A stretch of DNA of 64,000 bases from Diploptera punctata (lineage: Eukaryota; Arthropoda; Insecta; Blattodea; Blaberidae): contig JASPKZ010007797.1 in assembly GCA_030220185.1 (NCBI GenBank), positions 3,206,001 to 3,270,000 on the forward strand, in the 5' to 3' direction. Both the position numbers and the translations under genes were made by a program. Within the stretch, counting starts at the first letter, position 1; each line of letters opens with the position of its first letter. Positions 32,284-44,929 of this stretch are shown one piece after another. The notes below the pieces were generated by a model. It was not told where the DNA came from. It did no database searches and was given only the letters and a program-made list of their open reading frames with translations.

Positions 32284-32814
32284 AAAAACAACACTTTAGG
32301 TTACGTGATACATTTTCAGTCATATAGAACAACAGTGCGCATGCGCCAGAGTTTATAGCGCCAGCGATAGCCCACCATCGAATCACATATCTAAATCTTA
32401 CTGAAGTTTATACAGCTTACGCTAGATGGCAGAACGTCGCTCTGAAATTTAAATGGCCAATCTTTGCAATAAATCCCCAAATCTACGTTAAACAAATATA
32501 TTAATAATATTAAAATTACCAAACGTTTATTAAAAATGGGTGTACACTTACTTATCACTTCCTAACGCCGATCCAACCAGCGATCGAAAAACCATAGACA
32601 AAGTAATATACTCTGTGGAGAAAACAGCAGTCACCATCACAATATTGTCTATAAGTGTCATAATGTTGTGATTTGCGTATTTAAATAAATACTTAAACAT
32701 TATCAAATAATGTTATAAAATTGTGTGAAAAAGTTTAAAATATTAAAAAATGTTAGTAAATACAGAAGAATAGCTATAATTTACAACAATAAACTGAAAA
32801 ATCAAAGGTAACCA
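32284..32814. other. No gene seen
   Basis: AT-rich; no recognised repeat. Confidence 0.45.
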
Positions 32815-33660
32815 CAACTGCTGTTCAGCCATTTTATGGTAACGAGATGAAGTCTGTTACGAGATACTATGCCACGGTACCATCTACTTAAATTCAAATA
32901 AAAAACGAAAAAACACGATTTATTGTTGCAGTATGTAAATAATTGCCTAACAGTAATAGGTGTACGTTGATTTTTTCCCCCCAAAATATGTGAGAAATGC
33001 CATAAAATGAAGTGAGAAATTGAACTAAAAAACTCCAAGCCTAGAAGCCCTTGGTCTACTAGCCGGCTGATGGCCTCACATCAACATGTGTTAATCACAG
33101 AGGTAGGCAATCATCGAGCCAGAGTAAGGGTGACATGTGGTCAGCATGTAGGGTCCCCCAACCGTTATAGCTGTTCTTCTCAACCTGGAGTCGCTACTTA
33201 TTGTAGCTACCCAAATGCCTCACGATGCTGAGTGAGCACCGGTCCCATACTGGCAGAAATTCTATGAGAAAATTTCTTCCCCCATGTGGACTCGAACCAG
33301 CGCAAGTCCCGTAGCTCTGCGCCAAGGCTTCTTGCCTTATTCACTCAGCTACGGCGAGGGGCAAATTGAGCTCAAAGTGACCTAAAATAACTAAATTTGC
33401 AATGTAGCCAATTTATCACAAAAACCCGCTAACAAACGAGTCAACGCTTAACTAATCTTGTGTACTAACTCGCCCATTTTCTCACCCTAACTTTGCCTAT
33501 TAATGTAAGTGTAGTCCTGGGATAGAATTCCCACATATGTGAGTAAACATGTTTGCAATTGGCTCTAGGGGAAACGTGTATTATCACATTGGTCAACAAG
33601 ACACTAGCAGTTCTGCTATCGGATATTCACAGATGGCGCTGTAGAATGCAATAGTCTAAC
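32815..33660 (-). repeat. Repeat H, copy 2 (inverted), split by SINE-D
   Basis: 32815-33030 matches 54190-54307 in complement and 33363-33660 matches the earlier part of repeat H. This copy keeps the site (ttatcacattgg complement at about 33580) that is filled by the hAT-like element at 52984. Confidence 0.75.
33031..33362 (-). mobile_element. SINE-D, complete copy in repeat H
   Basis: Flanks aaattgaactaaaa (33017-33030) and aaattgagctcaaa (33363-33376), a 14-base target duplication with two or three differences. 332 bp; B-box gactcgaaccagcg in complement. Confidence 0.88.
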
Positions 33661-33685
33661 AAAAATTCAAGTAAACTTAAATTGA

Positions 33686-34063
33686 TGACTGGGAGTGTTC
33701 GAACCTAAGAAAGCGAACATACAAACGAACGTAGAAAAAAAACTTTATAATAGTGAGTTGTCTGGTCTTTAACCAGATGTAATAAGATCAGTTAAATTTC
33801 GTAGACTGCAACGGTAAAGACATGTAGCACGAAGGGGGAATGAAAGAGGGGCATGAAAACTACTTGTAGGTAAACCAAAGGAAAACGCCCGGTAGGTAGG
33901 CCAGGAATGAGGGGGGGAAATAACATTAACCATGATATGAAGGAGATTAATTATGCAGGATATGATTGGATAGCATTGACTCAGGATAGGGATGTATGGA
34001 GATCTTATGTCTGTACGGGCATGAACCTATGGGTTTGATATTTCCAATGCGTTAGTTAATCTA
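33686..34063 (+). mobile_element. LINE-A 3' fragment
   Basis: Many substitutions, still recognisable through aaacgcccggtaggtaggcc and catgaacctatgggtttg to gcgttagttaatc. Confidence 0.8.
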
Positions 34064-34819
34064 GATGGAAAAATGCTGCAGATGTACGAGAGAGTTCTAA
34101 AATCATGAATTAATAGATGACGTCATGAAATACTGAGAAAACAACAACCAAATTAGGTGTAACCTCAGAATAATCGTGAAAGTTTGACCCTAAAGAGACG
34201 ACTCAATTTCGCAACCAATCCTTATGCTTAAAATCCGCCGTTTCTTCAACAAATTACATTATTCAAGCCCCACATTCACACTTATTTCAGTCTGGCCAAG
34301 GGTAAATAACATGTTAATATAAAATACAGCCAAATTATTCAAGTTTAGGACGACTAATTTCATCAAACACACTATAATACACTCTTAAGATAAAACATGA
34401 AATGGCAACTCAAAGAAACGATCCATGGCGACTAGTTTAAGGCTGTCCAAATCAAATAACCAAGAAGACTAAAATATTAAGAAGGCCCATATATAATTGA
34501 TTTAAAGAGTTTATTTTATATATTCTGTTAACTTCCATTCTCAGAGGTCACATAACGCTAATAGGTGAAAAGAGTGACATAACTCAAAAAACACAGTTTT
34601 TCGGGAGATGCATTTAAAGATTTGAAATCAATAGAATTTTGACGCTATTTGTCATATATATCAAATTACATACCAACTCATTGTATATAATCGCTTATGT
34701 CGTTCTTCCAAAATATAGAATTGAGTTTCGTCTTTCATGTAATGCCAATAACTCAAAATCGGCAATTTTTAGTTATGTCACTCTTCTCGAAAATGTGCGA
34801 TATATATTAGATCAGAAAT
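34064..34819. other. No gene seen
   Basis: About 750 AT-rich bases without a recognised family. Confidence 0.5.
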
Positions 34820-35530
34820 TTACGATAATTGGGTTTGAAAATAAATTTAGAAAAAAAAAAAAAAGGATGTGGAGCTGAAACCGAAGATTTAACATTAGGA
34901 GATCGAAGGAGGTTATTAGAGAATGTGAGGAATTCGAGTATTTTGGGGGTAAAAGTAGATAAAGAGGATAGACAAGAAAGTGACATTAAGAACAGAATAA
35001 ATAAAGGTGGAGCAATAACAACAATGATAAATGGTGTCCTATGGAACAGACACATAACCAGGAAAATAAATTGCCAATATGTAATTCAATAGTGAGAAGT
35101 ACTGTCGCATATGGAGCTGAAGTTTGAAAATTCAACAAATACTTATGCTAATGGAAATGGATTTTTTTGAGGAGAGCACGAGGCTGTTTAAAATTGAAGA
35201 AAAAAAAAAGAAGAGAGAAATAAATTAAGTCATAGGCCTACGAGAAAAAAATGAATATTAAATATTCAATAGCAGATTGTACAAGATATAAACAGTTAAA
35301 TTGTTATGGGCATGTACGGCAAATGAAAGACGAAAGGCTATCCAGAAAAACCATGGGAATGATGTTCAGCTGGAAGAAGAATGAAAGAAAAACCTCAAAA
35401 CTCATGGATGGAAGAAATAAGATCAGAAATGAGAATAGGAGGATGGAAGACATGTAGCGGATGGATAGGGGCGAGTGGAGAAGGAAAATGAAACTTTAGG
35501 CACAGGAAGATGTGTAAACATTGAAAATCT
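34820..35530 (+). mobile_element. LINE-E copy
   Basis: Frame 34829-35092: LGVKVDKEDRQESDIKNRIN and GGAITTMINGVLWNRHITRK. Frame 35251-35457: YKQLNCYGHVRQMKDERLS. An A run at 34852-34864 and frameshifts break it. TAGGCCTA at 35233-35240 sits where the copy at 41563-41575 has only TA in the aligned text. Confidence 0.7.
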
Positions 35531-35569
35531 GTGTTTTTGTTTGAGTGTATTTATACTAATACATAGGCA

Positions 35570-36275
35570 GTATCGAACCCAGAGGTTCATGGTAATATGA
35601 CATAAGCTTTTCTTATATCCCTATCCTGAGCTAATATTTTCCAAGCATCCAATGAATAATTTTATTTCCCCCCACGGCGCGACAGCCCTACAAAACCATT
35701 CCTGATGATGGACTCACATACACACCTGCTAATCACAGTGGTGGACATCCATCTAATCAGTATAGTAGTGACGTGTGGTTTAGCATTCCCGGTCTCCCAT
35801 CCGTTATAACTGGGTTTTTGAACATATTACTTAATGTAGTTGCCCAAATTCCTAACGATGCTAGGTGACAAATTCCATGAGAAAATTTCTTCCCCATAAT
35901 TTATTTCCCTTAAATCATGGTTAATGTTATTCTCCCACCTCATTCTTGGTCTACCTACTGAGCATATTTTCTTTGATTTTAATACTTGAAGTTTCCATGC
36001 CCCTTTTCATTCCTCATTCGTGCCACATGTCCTGTCTATCGCAGTCTACGAGACTTAACTGTTATTATATATGGTTTGCTATAAACATCATTCTAGCTTA
36101 CTGCTGCGCAGTTTTCTCCATTCGCCTGTCCATATCTTTTTGGTCCAATAATTTTCTTAAGAGCTTTATTCTCAAATACTTTTAATATTTTCTCCTGCCT
36201 TAAAGTAAGAATATTTGTTTCACATATAATATATAATATGAAGAATAACAGTTTTATATTTTCAGTTTAATGTTT
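35570..36275 (-). mobile_element. LINE-A 3' region split by a SINE-D fragment
   Basis: 35570-35677 is the LINE-A end; 35899-36275 continues from tttcccttaaatcatggtta back to the LTLREE region. Text either side of the SINE is taattttatttcc and taatttatttccc. Confidence 0.8.
35678..35898 (-). mobile_element. SINE-D, head-truncated copy in LINE-A
   Basis: cggcgcgacagccctacaaa to gagaaaatttcttcccca. The tRNA-like head is missing, as expected of 5' truncation. Flanked by a ~13-base imperfect duplication. Confidence 0.75.
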
Positions 36276-37165
36276 TTTTTTCTTTTCCTCTTTTTTTTAG
36301 AGAAGTTGGGATAATACATATATATAAAGTATTTGTTACGTCATTTCTGGTTTCAACTGAATAGAATCGATGAAGATTAATAAAAAAAATATCAGAAAAT
36401 ACTTTTACGAAAAGAACATCTAGTTAAATTTCGTCAGAATTCGCAAATAAATATTTATTGAAAGAAGGATGTGATGAATTTGTTTTTAAAATTACCGATA
36501 AGTTCAGAAAACAATAAAAATAAAAAATTGTCGACAGATGAACGCAAATGTTTGACTCGGAAAACAAAAACCACACCCTAAAACAAGCCCTGTATTAGCG
36601 ATGGCCATAACTAACCTTCATGTTTATATTCAAAAGTTCAACATAAATCAAGTTCGAAATGCTGTATTGTTGTATGTTTATGAAATGCTTACCAACCTGT
36701 GATTAAAGAAGAGCTAATATTCTTCTTTGCCGGTAAATTTGAAACGTGGCACGTGTATAAGACACAAGAGTCAAGACAAACGACTAACACGCAGCACTGA
36801 CACTCGGCGACTGAAGGAGTGGGGGACCGTGGGGGACTGGAGAACGCTGGAACATCGTGCTTGGCGACTGGCGCGCCATCACACGTCTTGCCGTCTGGTT
36901 GGTGAATCATACCAACATGGATATTCCACTGACATTCTCTCCAAAATTGGTTATAATTCTAATCGATATATTTAACAGAATCAACTGTACTTGAGGCTCC
37001 TTCTTCGATACCCATAAACTTTATTGTAAAATAAAAATTTATATAGTTTTTGTCAAAATTAAAAAAATATTTAACTTTTTCTCCATTGTAGTATTTTACT
37101 TCACACCTAGTAGTTACTTTTGTTCATTCATATACTAATAATGGCCTAATTATCATTCTGTTTTT
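36276..37165. other. No gene seen
   Basis: A more GC-rich patch at 36770-36900 holds a frame 36727-36975 that is rich in Arg, His and Thr and without recognised motifs. I do not call it. Confidence 0.45.
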
Positions 37166-37242
37166 AGGGAAGTAAGTTGAATGCACCAGAGAGGCCTTAC
37201 CATCCATTGACAATGACATGTAATTGCTCAACTTACTTCCCT
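37166..37242. repeat. Mini inverted-repeat element, copy 2
   Basis: Perfect 15-base ends agggaagtaagttga and tcaacttacttccct around 47 bases. The inner sequence (caccagagaggccttac, ccattgacaatgacatgta) matches 26225-26272 in complement, and homology runs past the element on one side. Confidence 0.75.
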
Positions 37243-37348
37243 TGGGAATAAAAGTAATTGACTTAATTAATATATATATATTTTTAATTTACACCAGTCC
37301 TTAAATATTCTATATACTTTTTCACATCTATTTTTCGACTTTGCTGGT

Positions 37349-37533
37349 ATTATAGCCTCACTATGATGGTTGTCCAGCGGCTCGCTTTGTTTCCCCGCAG
37401 CTGTTATATATAATTAAATACAAAGATGCCGACGACCGTCATTATAATAATTCCACATGTTAATCATTGTCAAGCATTGTCGCTCGGCACCCGCTTTTAT
37501 ATAAACGGACAACCATCATAGTGAGGCGATAAT
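37349..37533. mobile_element. 185-bp terminal-inverted-repeat element (MITE-like)
   Basis: Left end attatagcctcactatgatg then gttgtcc; right end is its complement with one difference (25-27 bases). TA flanks both ends of the shorter reading of the repeat (tagcctcac...gtgaggcga), so a TA-targeting MITE is possible. No coding capacity. Confidence 0.75.
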
Positions 37534-38204
37534 AATAGAAAATGAAATGCAGTATTCGCAGCTTCCTCTACATCACAATTAATCATATCTGTTATTAATA
37601 AGCAGTCTGAAACTCTTATTTAAAATGTCTGCCACTAATATAGACAACAATAAACGATTGCAGTTGTTTTATCAACATTTCATTGCTATAAAACAATGGA
37701 ACTATTCAAACCAAGATATAAATTCACACGAAATTAAACATAATTATTAGTATATGAGTGAACAAAATTATATACGCAATTCGGGAAGTAAGAACATAAT
37801 CTCGAACTTATTTGCTAGCCTTCGCTAAAGCTCGGGCTCAAACACGTCCTCGACTATTTTATAGTGGGAGTGGCCGCTTTATGTATGCGGTTAGCATACA
37901 GCTGACATCTCAGCAATTTCAATCCTTACTAGCGCGCTATAGCTGTGTCAAGAGCAGTGATTGGTTATAGCAGACATCTACTCACATTACAACCATATCC
38001 TTATTGGCAGCAGAGGGCAAATTCTCCCTTTATCCCTCATATAACCTAAACTTCAGAGCCGTAGATATGGCGGCTCGGGTATAAATATCCATATCGGGAA
38101 CACTGTCGTGAAAACGTCAAGGCCGGAGAATCAGTGGCTGCAGTATAGTAATGTACTACTTACTTCCCATTTGCGTACATAACCATTATATGCCTCATGA
38201 TAGG
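37534..38204. other. No gene recognised
   Basis: Somewhat GC-richer at 37830-38150. No frame or repeat family that I can name. Confidence 0.45.
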
Positions 38205-38735
38205 CAGGCCTTACAGTGGCATCACCTGTCAGGAGAGAGATTTTAAACTCTGGATTGCACACATACTCTTCTGACCACACAAGGACATGGAGAGTCTATC
38301 TAAATCAGGAATCAGCTCATTGTTATCATATCTCACAGCTCTTTCATTATTTATTTTATTATTAATTAATTTTTTTTTCAAATTATATGCACATTCTTGT
38401 TCAATTCATTGTTTGTTTCTGGAATAATCATTGTCTCTTCTGAGAAACACAAACATTTAAGACAAGTCACACCATTCACTGACACGAGGCGAATATGATA
38501 GGATGATAATAATGGCAAACAAAAATGTTCAATATTGGATTGTATAAGATATAAACAGTTAAATTGGTATTAAATATGGTCATGTACGGCGAATGCAAGA
38601 AGAAAGGCTATCCAGAAAATCATTGGAATGGTGTCCAGCTGGAAGAAGAATGACTATTTGGGCCTTAAAAGTTGCTAACATTTGTATTAGAATGAGAAAA
38701 CTCCGAGAATCTCACCCACAAAATTTGCACCGGAG
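38205..38735 (-). mobile_element. SINE-2 copy with two insertions
   Basis: Tail part 38205-38320, extra AT-rich insert about 38322-38447, then caaacatttaagaca onward. A LINE-E scrap (38521-38655, WYGHV-type region, frame broken) splits it before gggccttaaaag. The head is degraded. Confidence 0.7.
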
Positions 38736-38789
38736 TTTTCTTTTAATACTAACATGAATATGCATGCATATTACGTCCATAGCGGGAGT

Positions 38790-38848
38790 TTCTTCTTCTT
38801 CTTCTTCTTCTTATTATTATTATTATCATTATTATTATCATCATCATT
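38790..38848. repeat. (TTC)n and (TTA)n microsatellite
   Basis: TTC repeats then TTA/ATC mixture. Confidence 0.95.
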
Positions 38849-38869
38849 GTATTGATGGAGAAGTGGTGG

Positions 38870-38995
38870 AATGGAGTTTCAGCAGAGAGAAACCCAAAGA
38901 AAATCTGCACATTTCGTCTAACTTGAACGCCACATGTAGTGGCGGGGACACGAACCCGGGAGCCTGAAGTAGAAAGTGTCTACCACTTGGTTAAA
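38870..38995 (-). mobile_element. tRNA-headed SINE scrap
   Basis: In complement taaccaagtggtagac (A-box type) and gggttcgtgtcccc (B-box type). Confidence 0.5.
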
Positions 38996-39182
38996 ATGTC
39001 TATAAATAAGCATAAAGTAAAACATTTTTAAGAGGCATTTCTTTTCTTGTTAAGTGTAGTGTGCGGTGAATGCGGATGACTCACAGGTCTGCCAACATCT
39101 GTCATAGTACACCCCAGCACAAAAGTATGTCAAACAAGAGAAAACTAGCATTACTCATGTCCTGAACAGAGTTCAGTTTCAC

Positions 39183-39705
39183 AAGAACTAACTCACTGGC
39201 ACTATCGACCCACAGATTCATGGCCGCGCTTTTCATACATCCCTATCATGAGCTCTAATATTTTCCAATCATCCCCTGTATAGTGTATATCCTTCAAATC
39301 CTGGTTAATGTGTTTCTCTCAATTCAATCTGCCCTACCTACTAAGGGCTTTCCCTTCTTGTTTTCCTTCAAGAAGCTTTCATACCCTACTTGTATTCCCC
39401 ATTGGTGCCATATGTACTGCCCATCGCATTCTACGAGACTTAACTCATCTTATTGCATCTGGTTTCGTATAAAGGTCATGTAGCTCACTGTTATGTAGTC
39501 TCCTCCATTCGCCTGTATGTTCGTCTATCTTTTGTCCAAAAAATTTCATAAGAACTTTATTCTCAAATACTCGTAATCTTTTCTCCTCCCTTAAAGTAAG
39601 AGTCCTTGTTTCACATCCATATAATATAACTGGGAGAATAACCGTTTTATATATTTTCAGTTCAACGATCTTTTAGAGAAATTGGGATGACAAGAATCCC
39701 TGGTA
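39183..39705 (-). mobile_element. LINE-A 3' region
   Basis: cactggcactatcgacccac to ggatgacaagaatccctgg; degenerate, with no long frame. Confidence 0.8.
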
Positions 39706-39707
39706 TT

Positions 39708-39815
39708 GATGGAATTGTAACAACTTCTGAGGTTGGGGCGCCTGGAAGGTGAAGTTACATTACCCCTGTGATATGATAGGTGATGATCACTCATCCTGAG
39801 CGGCCCTTCATGATC
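39708..39815 (-). mobile_element. SINE-K tail fragment
   Basis: gaggttggggcgcctggaag and gatatgataggtgatgatca match the tail of SINE-K at 22850-22910. Confidence 0.6.
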
Positions 39816-39867
39816 TTGTGTAGTCAAAAAGTAAGTCAGTGATTCAAACTTGTTAAAGTGTTTTTTT

Positions 39868-40129
39868 GAAAAGAAAAAGTAACGCTTCTAACTACTACTG
39901 GAACCCCGGATCTCTGTTTCTACGCAGCAGTATGCAGTCCATTATACCATTCAAGCCACGATACAAATGTCGACATTTCTATCTCCCTATCAGCCTTCGG
40001 ATGATTTGAGAATTTTATATGAGGAAGATGTTTGTATCGTTGCTTGAATGATGTAATGTACTGGATACAGGTGCTTAGAACCAGAGGTCCGTGGTTCGAG
40101 TCCCAGTTCAAGTGTTACTTTTTCTTTTC
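39868..40129. mobile_element. Palindromic element with tRNA-like arms
   Basis: Perfect 16-base ends gaaaagaaaaagtaac and gttactttttcttttc. Arms of about 105 bases at roughly 70-75 percent identity face each other around a ~55-base centre. The right arm (40040-40115, plus) looks like a tRNA: cttgaat pairs with gttcaag, B box ggttcgagtcc at 40092-40102, then T5 at 40119-40123. The left arm is the mirror copy on the minus strand with a mutated B box. Confidence 0.7.
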
Positions 40130-40154
40130 ATAATATTGATGTCCAGTATTGGAT

Positions 40155-40375
40155 AGTATCATCATCGTCATCCGGTATCATGGCAGCTGCTGTTGTCTTC
40201 TGGAAACCAAACGCCATTCCTCTCTGTCCATCCATTGATCTTCCTCCAATCGTCTGACAATCAAAGCCGCTTGCATACCATCTATCCAGGTTTTCTTTGG
40301 TCTTCCTTTCTTCTTCCTTTCCATTGGGATACGTTCCATAATAAGTTTAGGCAATCTTTGTTCTGGCATTCTTTT
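40155..40375 (-). mobile_element. LINE-D 3' fragment
   Basis: Frame 40369-40178: MPEQRLPKLIMERIPMERKK then GRPKKTWIDGMQAAL and DREEWRLVSRRQQ. It ends in a short gat tail at 40157-40172 in complement. Closely related to 23293-23964. Confidence 0.8.
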
Positions 40376-40890
40376 AAAGTATTAAAATTTAAATATTTCA
40401 TCAAAAAATTGTTATAGTACATTTTGAAAATGTTGTAATCTCTAAAGATAGAGAATATACCGAGTCTGCTTAACAATCGCACGGTTATACCAACAATAAT
40501 AAACACAGCTGTGATGTTTTTGTGCCAGAAGCAATTTTTATTTGAAATTGTTTTTAGAGCTTTTTCTAGTGAAAGATCTGGAACAGCGTTCCAAATTAAA
40601 TAAATTCCGGAGAGAAAACAGTGAATGCTTTCATTCTGCTCAACAACATTCTCAGTTAAAATTGCATCGATGCAAAGAAGTCTCTGTTTTAGTGAATTTT
40701 AATATTTATAAATGCAATTAGAAAAAAGTGGTAAACGCAAAACAAACTTGCATTCTGTTATTAAGAACAGTTCACGTTTTGTAGTCCACTTTGCGTAGCC
40801 TTGGTTACTGAAGAGTTTTTCCATCTTTTTTAATTTTATAGTTGTTGCCGCACTGTAGCCAAGCGCCCTAAGGTATCATGCTTTGGTGGA
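40376..40890. other. No gene seen
   Basis: AT-rich; nothing recognised. Confidence 0.45.
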
Positions 40891-41035
40891 GAAGACATTT
40901 TCTCTTGGAATTCCTACCAGTGTGGGACTGATATTCCGCACAGTTGCCGAGCGGTTTATGGCATGGTGCCTTGGTGTAGAGCTATTCGGGTGTATATTGG
41001 TTCGAGTGACATTACTTTAGATTGGAGGAGAAACT
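40891..41035 (+). mobile_element. SINE-D-like head scrap
   Basis: gttgccgagcggtttatggc, then gcgccttgg-like sequence and attggttcgagtgac, a degraded Ser/Leu-type tRNA head. Confidence 0.5.
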
Positions 41036-41066
41036 ACTGCAGTGTAGAAAAAAATTCTAATACAAA

Positions 41067-41119
41067 TTATTATTATTATTATTATTATTATTTTATTATT
41101 ATTATTATTATTATTATAT
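41067..41119. repeat. (TTA)n microsatellite
   Basis: About 50 bases of TTA/ATT. Confidence 0.95.
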
Positions 41120-41184
41120 TATGTGACTAGAAAATTAATATAAGAATATGATAAATGGGAATTAATTTTGAACATGAAGACAAC

Positions 41185-41842
41185 GAAATACTGTATTTAT
41201 CAATTGGTGAACCAGAACAAAATTTAATTTTGGAGAGACTGGAGAAACAATAAAATATTGTAATGAGATCATATATTTAGGAATTAAAATGAATAAAAAT
41301 GGAAGTTATGAAGAGGAAATAAGAAATAGAGATAGTCTAACAAAGGAAAATTTGCAATTGCTTGCCTCGCTGGAATATTATGGGATAAAAATATAAGTAA
41401 TAAAAATAAAATTAATATATATCATACAATTGTTAAAAGCATCATTACTTATAGAGCAGAACTCTGATCATTAACAATAAAAACAAATAAGTATCTTATG
41501 GCAACGGAAATGGATTTTATAGGAAGGGCAGCAAGAATTTCAAGAAGATAAAAAATTAGGAACTTAGTTACAAGGGAGAAAATGAAGATTAAAGACAATA
41601 TTTTAGATTATATTAAAACTCAGCAATTAAGGTGGTACGGACATGTCCAGCGAATGGAAAAAAGATCGGCTACCAAAATGTGTTTTGGAATGGAACCTGA
41701 GGGAAGACGAGGCAGAGGAAGACTTAAAACTTCCTGGAGTCAGGGAATATATTTATACATGAAGGAGAAACATCTACAATCAGGAGATTGGATGAACCGA
41801 CAAAATTGGCTATTAGGAATCGGACGATGTCAAAGACATTAA
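41185..41842 (+). mobile_element. LINE-E copy abutting the TATC array
   Basis: Frames broken early; frame 41582-41842 reads ILDYIKTQQLRWYGHVQRME, then EPEGRRGRGRLKTSW and DWMNRQNWLLGIGRCQRH up to the stop. Eight bases later the TATC array begins. Confidence 0.75.
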
Positions 41843-41849
41843 TCAACTG

Positions 41850-42872
<1,023 letters not shown>

Positions 42873-42915
<43 letters not shown>
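42873..42915. repeat. (ATT)n microsatellite
   Basis: Follows the TATC array directly. Confidence 0.95.
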
Positions 42916-42944
42916 TATAAAATGGGAGATTAACATTAACCATG

Positions 42945-43290
42945 ATTCCATTAAAGCCTCTGGTCCCGAAGGTCGCGGATTCAAACCCAGTCAGAGTCGA
43001 TGGATTTTTCAGAATGGAAAAATCCAAGGAACAACTCCACCGGGAGGGACTTTAAGCCGTGGTTACCGAGAGTTTGAGATTTTCAAGGTCGTAAAAAACC
43101 TCAAGTCTAAATTAGACCCTCTGAACAAAATAAATCTACATTTCCCATCGAAGTGATACGTTAGTTGCATAGTAAATGTCTCTTTGGGTGATGTGCTAAC
43201 TACTTGTCACTTCTTGACATCTGTAGGGAAATAAGTGTAACTAAATTAACTTGTTTAAGTAAGTCCCGAAAGGGAACTCCCTTATTCCCA
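42945..43290 (+). mobile_element. SINE-C copy
   Basis: ggtcgcggattcaaacccag (B box), ccaccgggagggactttaag, cttgacatctgtagggaaat. The A-box end is partly lost. Confidence 0.75.
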
Positions 43291-43325
43291 CATGCGTTTA
43301 GACTTGACTAATAAAAGGATTGATT

Positions 43326-43412
43326 GGAAAAAAAAGTTCAGGATAGAAATGTTGGATACCTCATCTCCGCGCGGTATGAACTTCTGGGTTCGATTATGGC
43401 AGGGAAGTAGTT
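43326..43412 (+). mobile_element. LINE-A extreme 3' end
   Basis: gttcaggatagaaatgttgg to gcagggaagtagttaaac. Confidence 0.65.
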
Positions 43413-43437
43413 AAACGCCTCTAATTTATTAAAAAAG

Positions 43438-43660
43438 GCACGTGGAGAAGACTATATAACAATGAGCTACATGATCTTTATAGGAAACGTGATATAATAA
43501 GAACAGTCAAGTCTCGTAGGCTGCGATAGGCAGACGTGTGACAAGAAAAGGGAATGAAAGAGAGACATGGAAAATCCTTTTAGTAAAACCAGAGGGAAAG
43601 CGCTCAGTATGCAGGCTAAGAATGAGGTGGGGAATAACATTAACCATGATTTGAGGGAAG
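43438..43660 (+). mobile_element. LINE-A, left block
   Basis: cgtggagaagactatataac to accatgatttgagggaag, then interrupted by another LINE tail; resumes at 43888. Confidence 0.85.
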
Positions 43661-43887
43661 AGTCAGAAATATGAAAAAAGGATTATGGTCCACTCAACCA
43701 GAGGGTAGAAGAAAAAGAGGAAGACCTAAACTAGGATGGAAGGATGAGGTGGATGGAGATGCTAGAAAGTTGGGATTGAGAAATTGGTGGAGAGAGGCAC
43801 AGGTCCGAGCTAATTGGAGGAGGCTCCTTGAGGAGGCCAGGACTCAGGAATGAGTTGTTGCGCCAGTGATGATAATGATGATGATGG
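43661..43887 (+). mobile_element. RT C-terminal fragment inserted in LINE-A
   Basis: tttgagggaag at 43650-43660 and 43888-43898 is an 11-base target duplication of LINE-A text. The insert encodes GRRKRGRPKLGWKDEVDGDA and WRRLLEEARTQE in frame 43671-43853 and ends in (GAT)n. A very short 3' piece of an RTE-like family. Confidence 0.9.
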
Positions 43888-44010
43888 TTTGAGGGAAGTA
43901 GATTATACAGTGGATGATTGGAAAATATTAACTCAGGAAAGGAATGTATGGAGAGAGGCCATGTATCCACGCGGCCATGAACCTTCCGGTTCGATGTCAG
44001 TGAGTTAGTT
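43888..44010 (+). mobile_element. LINE-A, right block
   Basis: tttgagggaagtagattata to cagtgagttagttatt. Confidence 0.85.
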
Positions 44011-44544
44011 ATTACGAGCTGCTATCCCATGTGGAATATTTCTATTCGCTGTGTTTTTTTCAATGAATTAATTAATTATTATCAGAAATTAATGAATGAT
44101 GCGTCTAATACCAAGTATATAGTCTGTTGAGACTAGACACGTACAGTGGTTACTTGTCAAATGTTCTTATGGGAAATCCATGACTTACTGTGTGTGCGGT
44201 TAACACCAGGAAACAGATAAGATAGCATCAATGCAACAAAGGAAGTTTGCATCAGCAATCTTAATCAACATTATGTTTGGACCAGCCTCTTTGCAAGTTC
44301 CCTTAATTCTAGAATGCATTGTCAATTTTATTTATATTTATTTGTATTTATTATTACATTTTTTTCTACACTACAATAGTTTTTCTTTCAACGTAAAGTA
44401 ACTGAATGCTTTAAAAATTATTAATTAAGGCTGGTGTGATTAAACCATCACCAAGACAAACGAACATTACACTAAAATAAAGAAGTCACAATAATATTAG
44501 ATACTAAACGATTATTTCATCAAACTAAATAATACGAAAAGTAA
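44011..44544. other. No gene seen
   Basis: AT-rich, nothing recognised. Confidence 0.45.
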
Positions 44545-44745
44545 GATATAATCATCATCACTCCATGGATTAGGCAATTGCCCGTTCCGACTTCATAATG
44601 CATCAGCACAACGTCTTCTAGGTCTTCCAACATCACGTCTTCCTCGTGCTTGATAATTTCTTGCTAACAATGGATATCTCTCCTTACTATCAATCCATTT
44701 CTGTCTGTAATTCGTGACCTTATCCAATAAAGGCTGTACTTTCAA
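44545..44745 (-). mobile_element. RT C-terminal scrap
   Basis: The minus-strand frame contains VTNYRQKWIDSKERYPLL, ARGRRDVGRPRRRC; complement of atcatcatcac forms a GAT tail. Probably an RTE-like end. Confidence 0.5.
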
Positions 44746-44929
44746 AGTAAGATCTAATAACACAATAAAGTTAATGATAATTTTAATTAAAACTAGAATA
44801 TACACACTAAGGTATCCCAAAAAAAATCAAAGTCTTTTATTTTTAACGCACACCCTCTTAAATTCATTTGTATAATGTTAAAATAGTATATTCCTTATAT
44901 TGATGACATTCTAGGAGATCATCAATGTG

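Noticed and set aside
36727..36975. 82-codon frame in a GC-richer patch
   Set aside because: No recognisable motif, no paralog here and an antisense frame of similar length.
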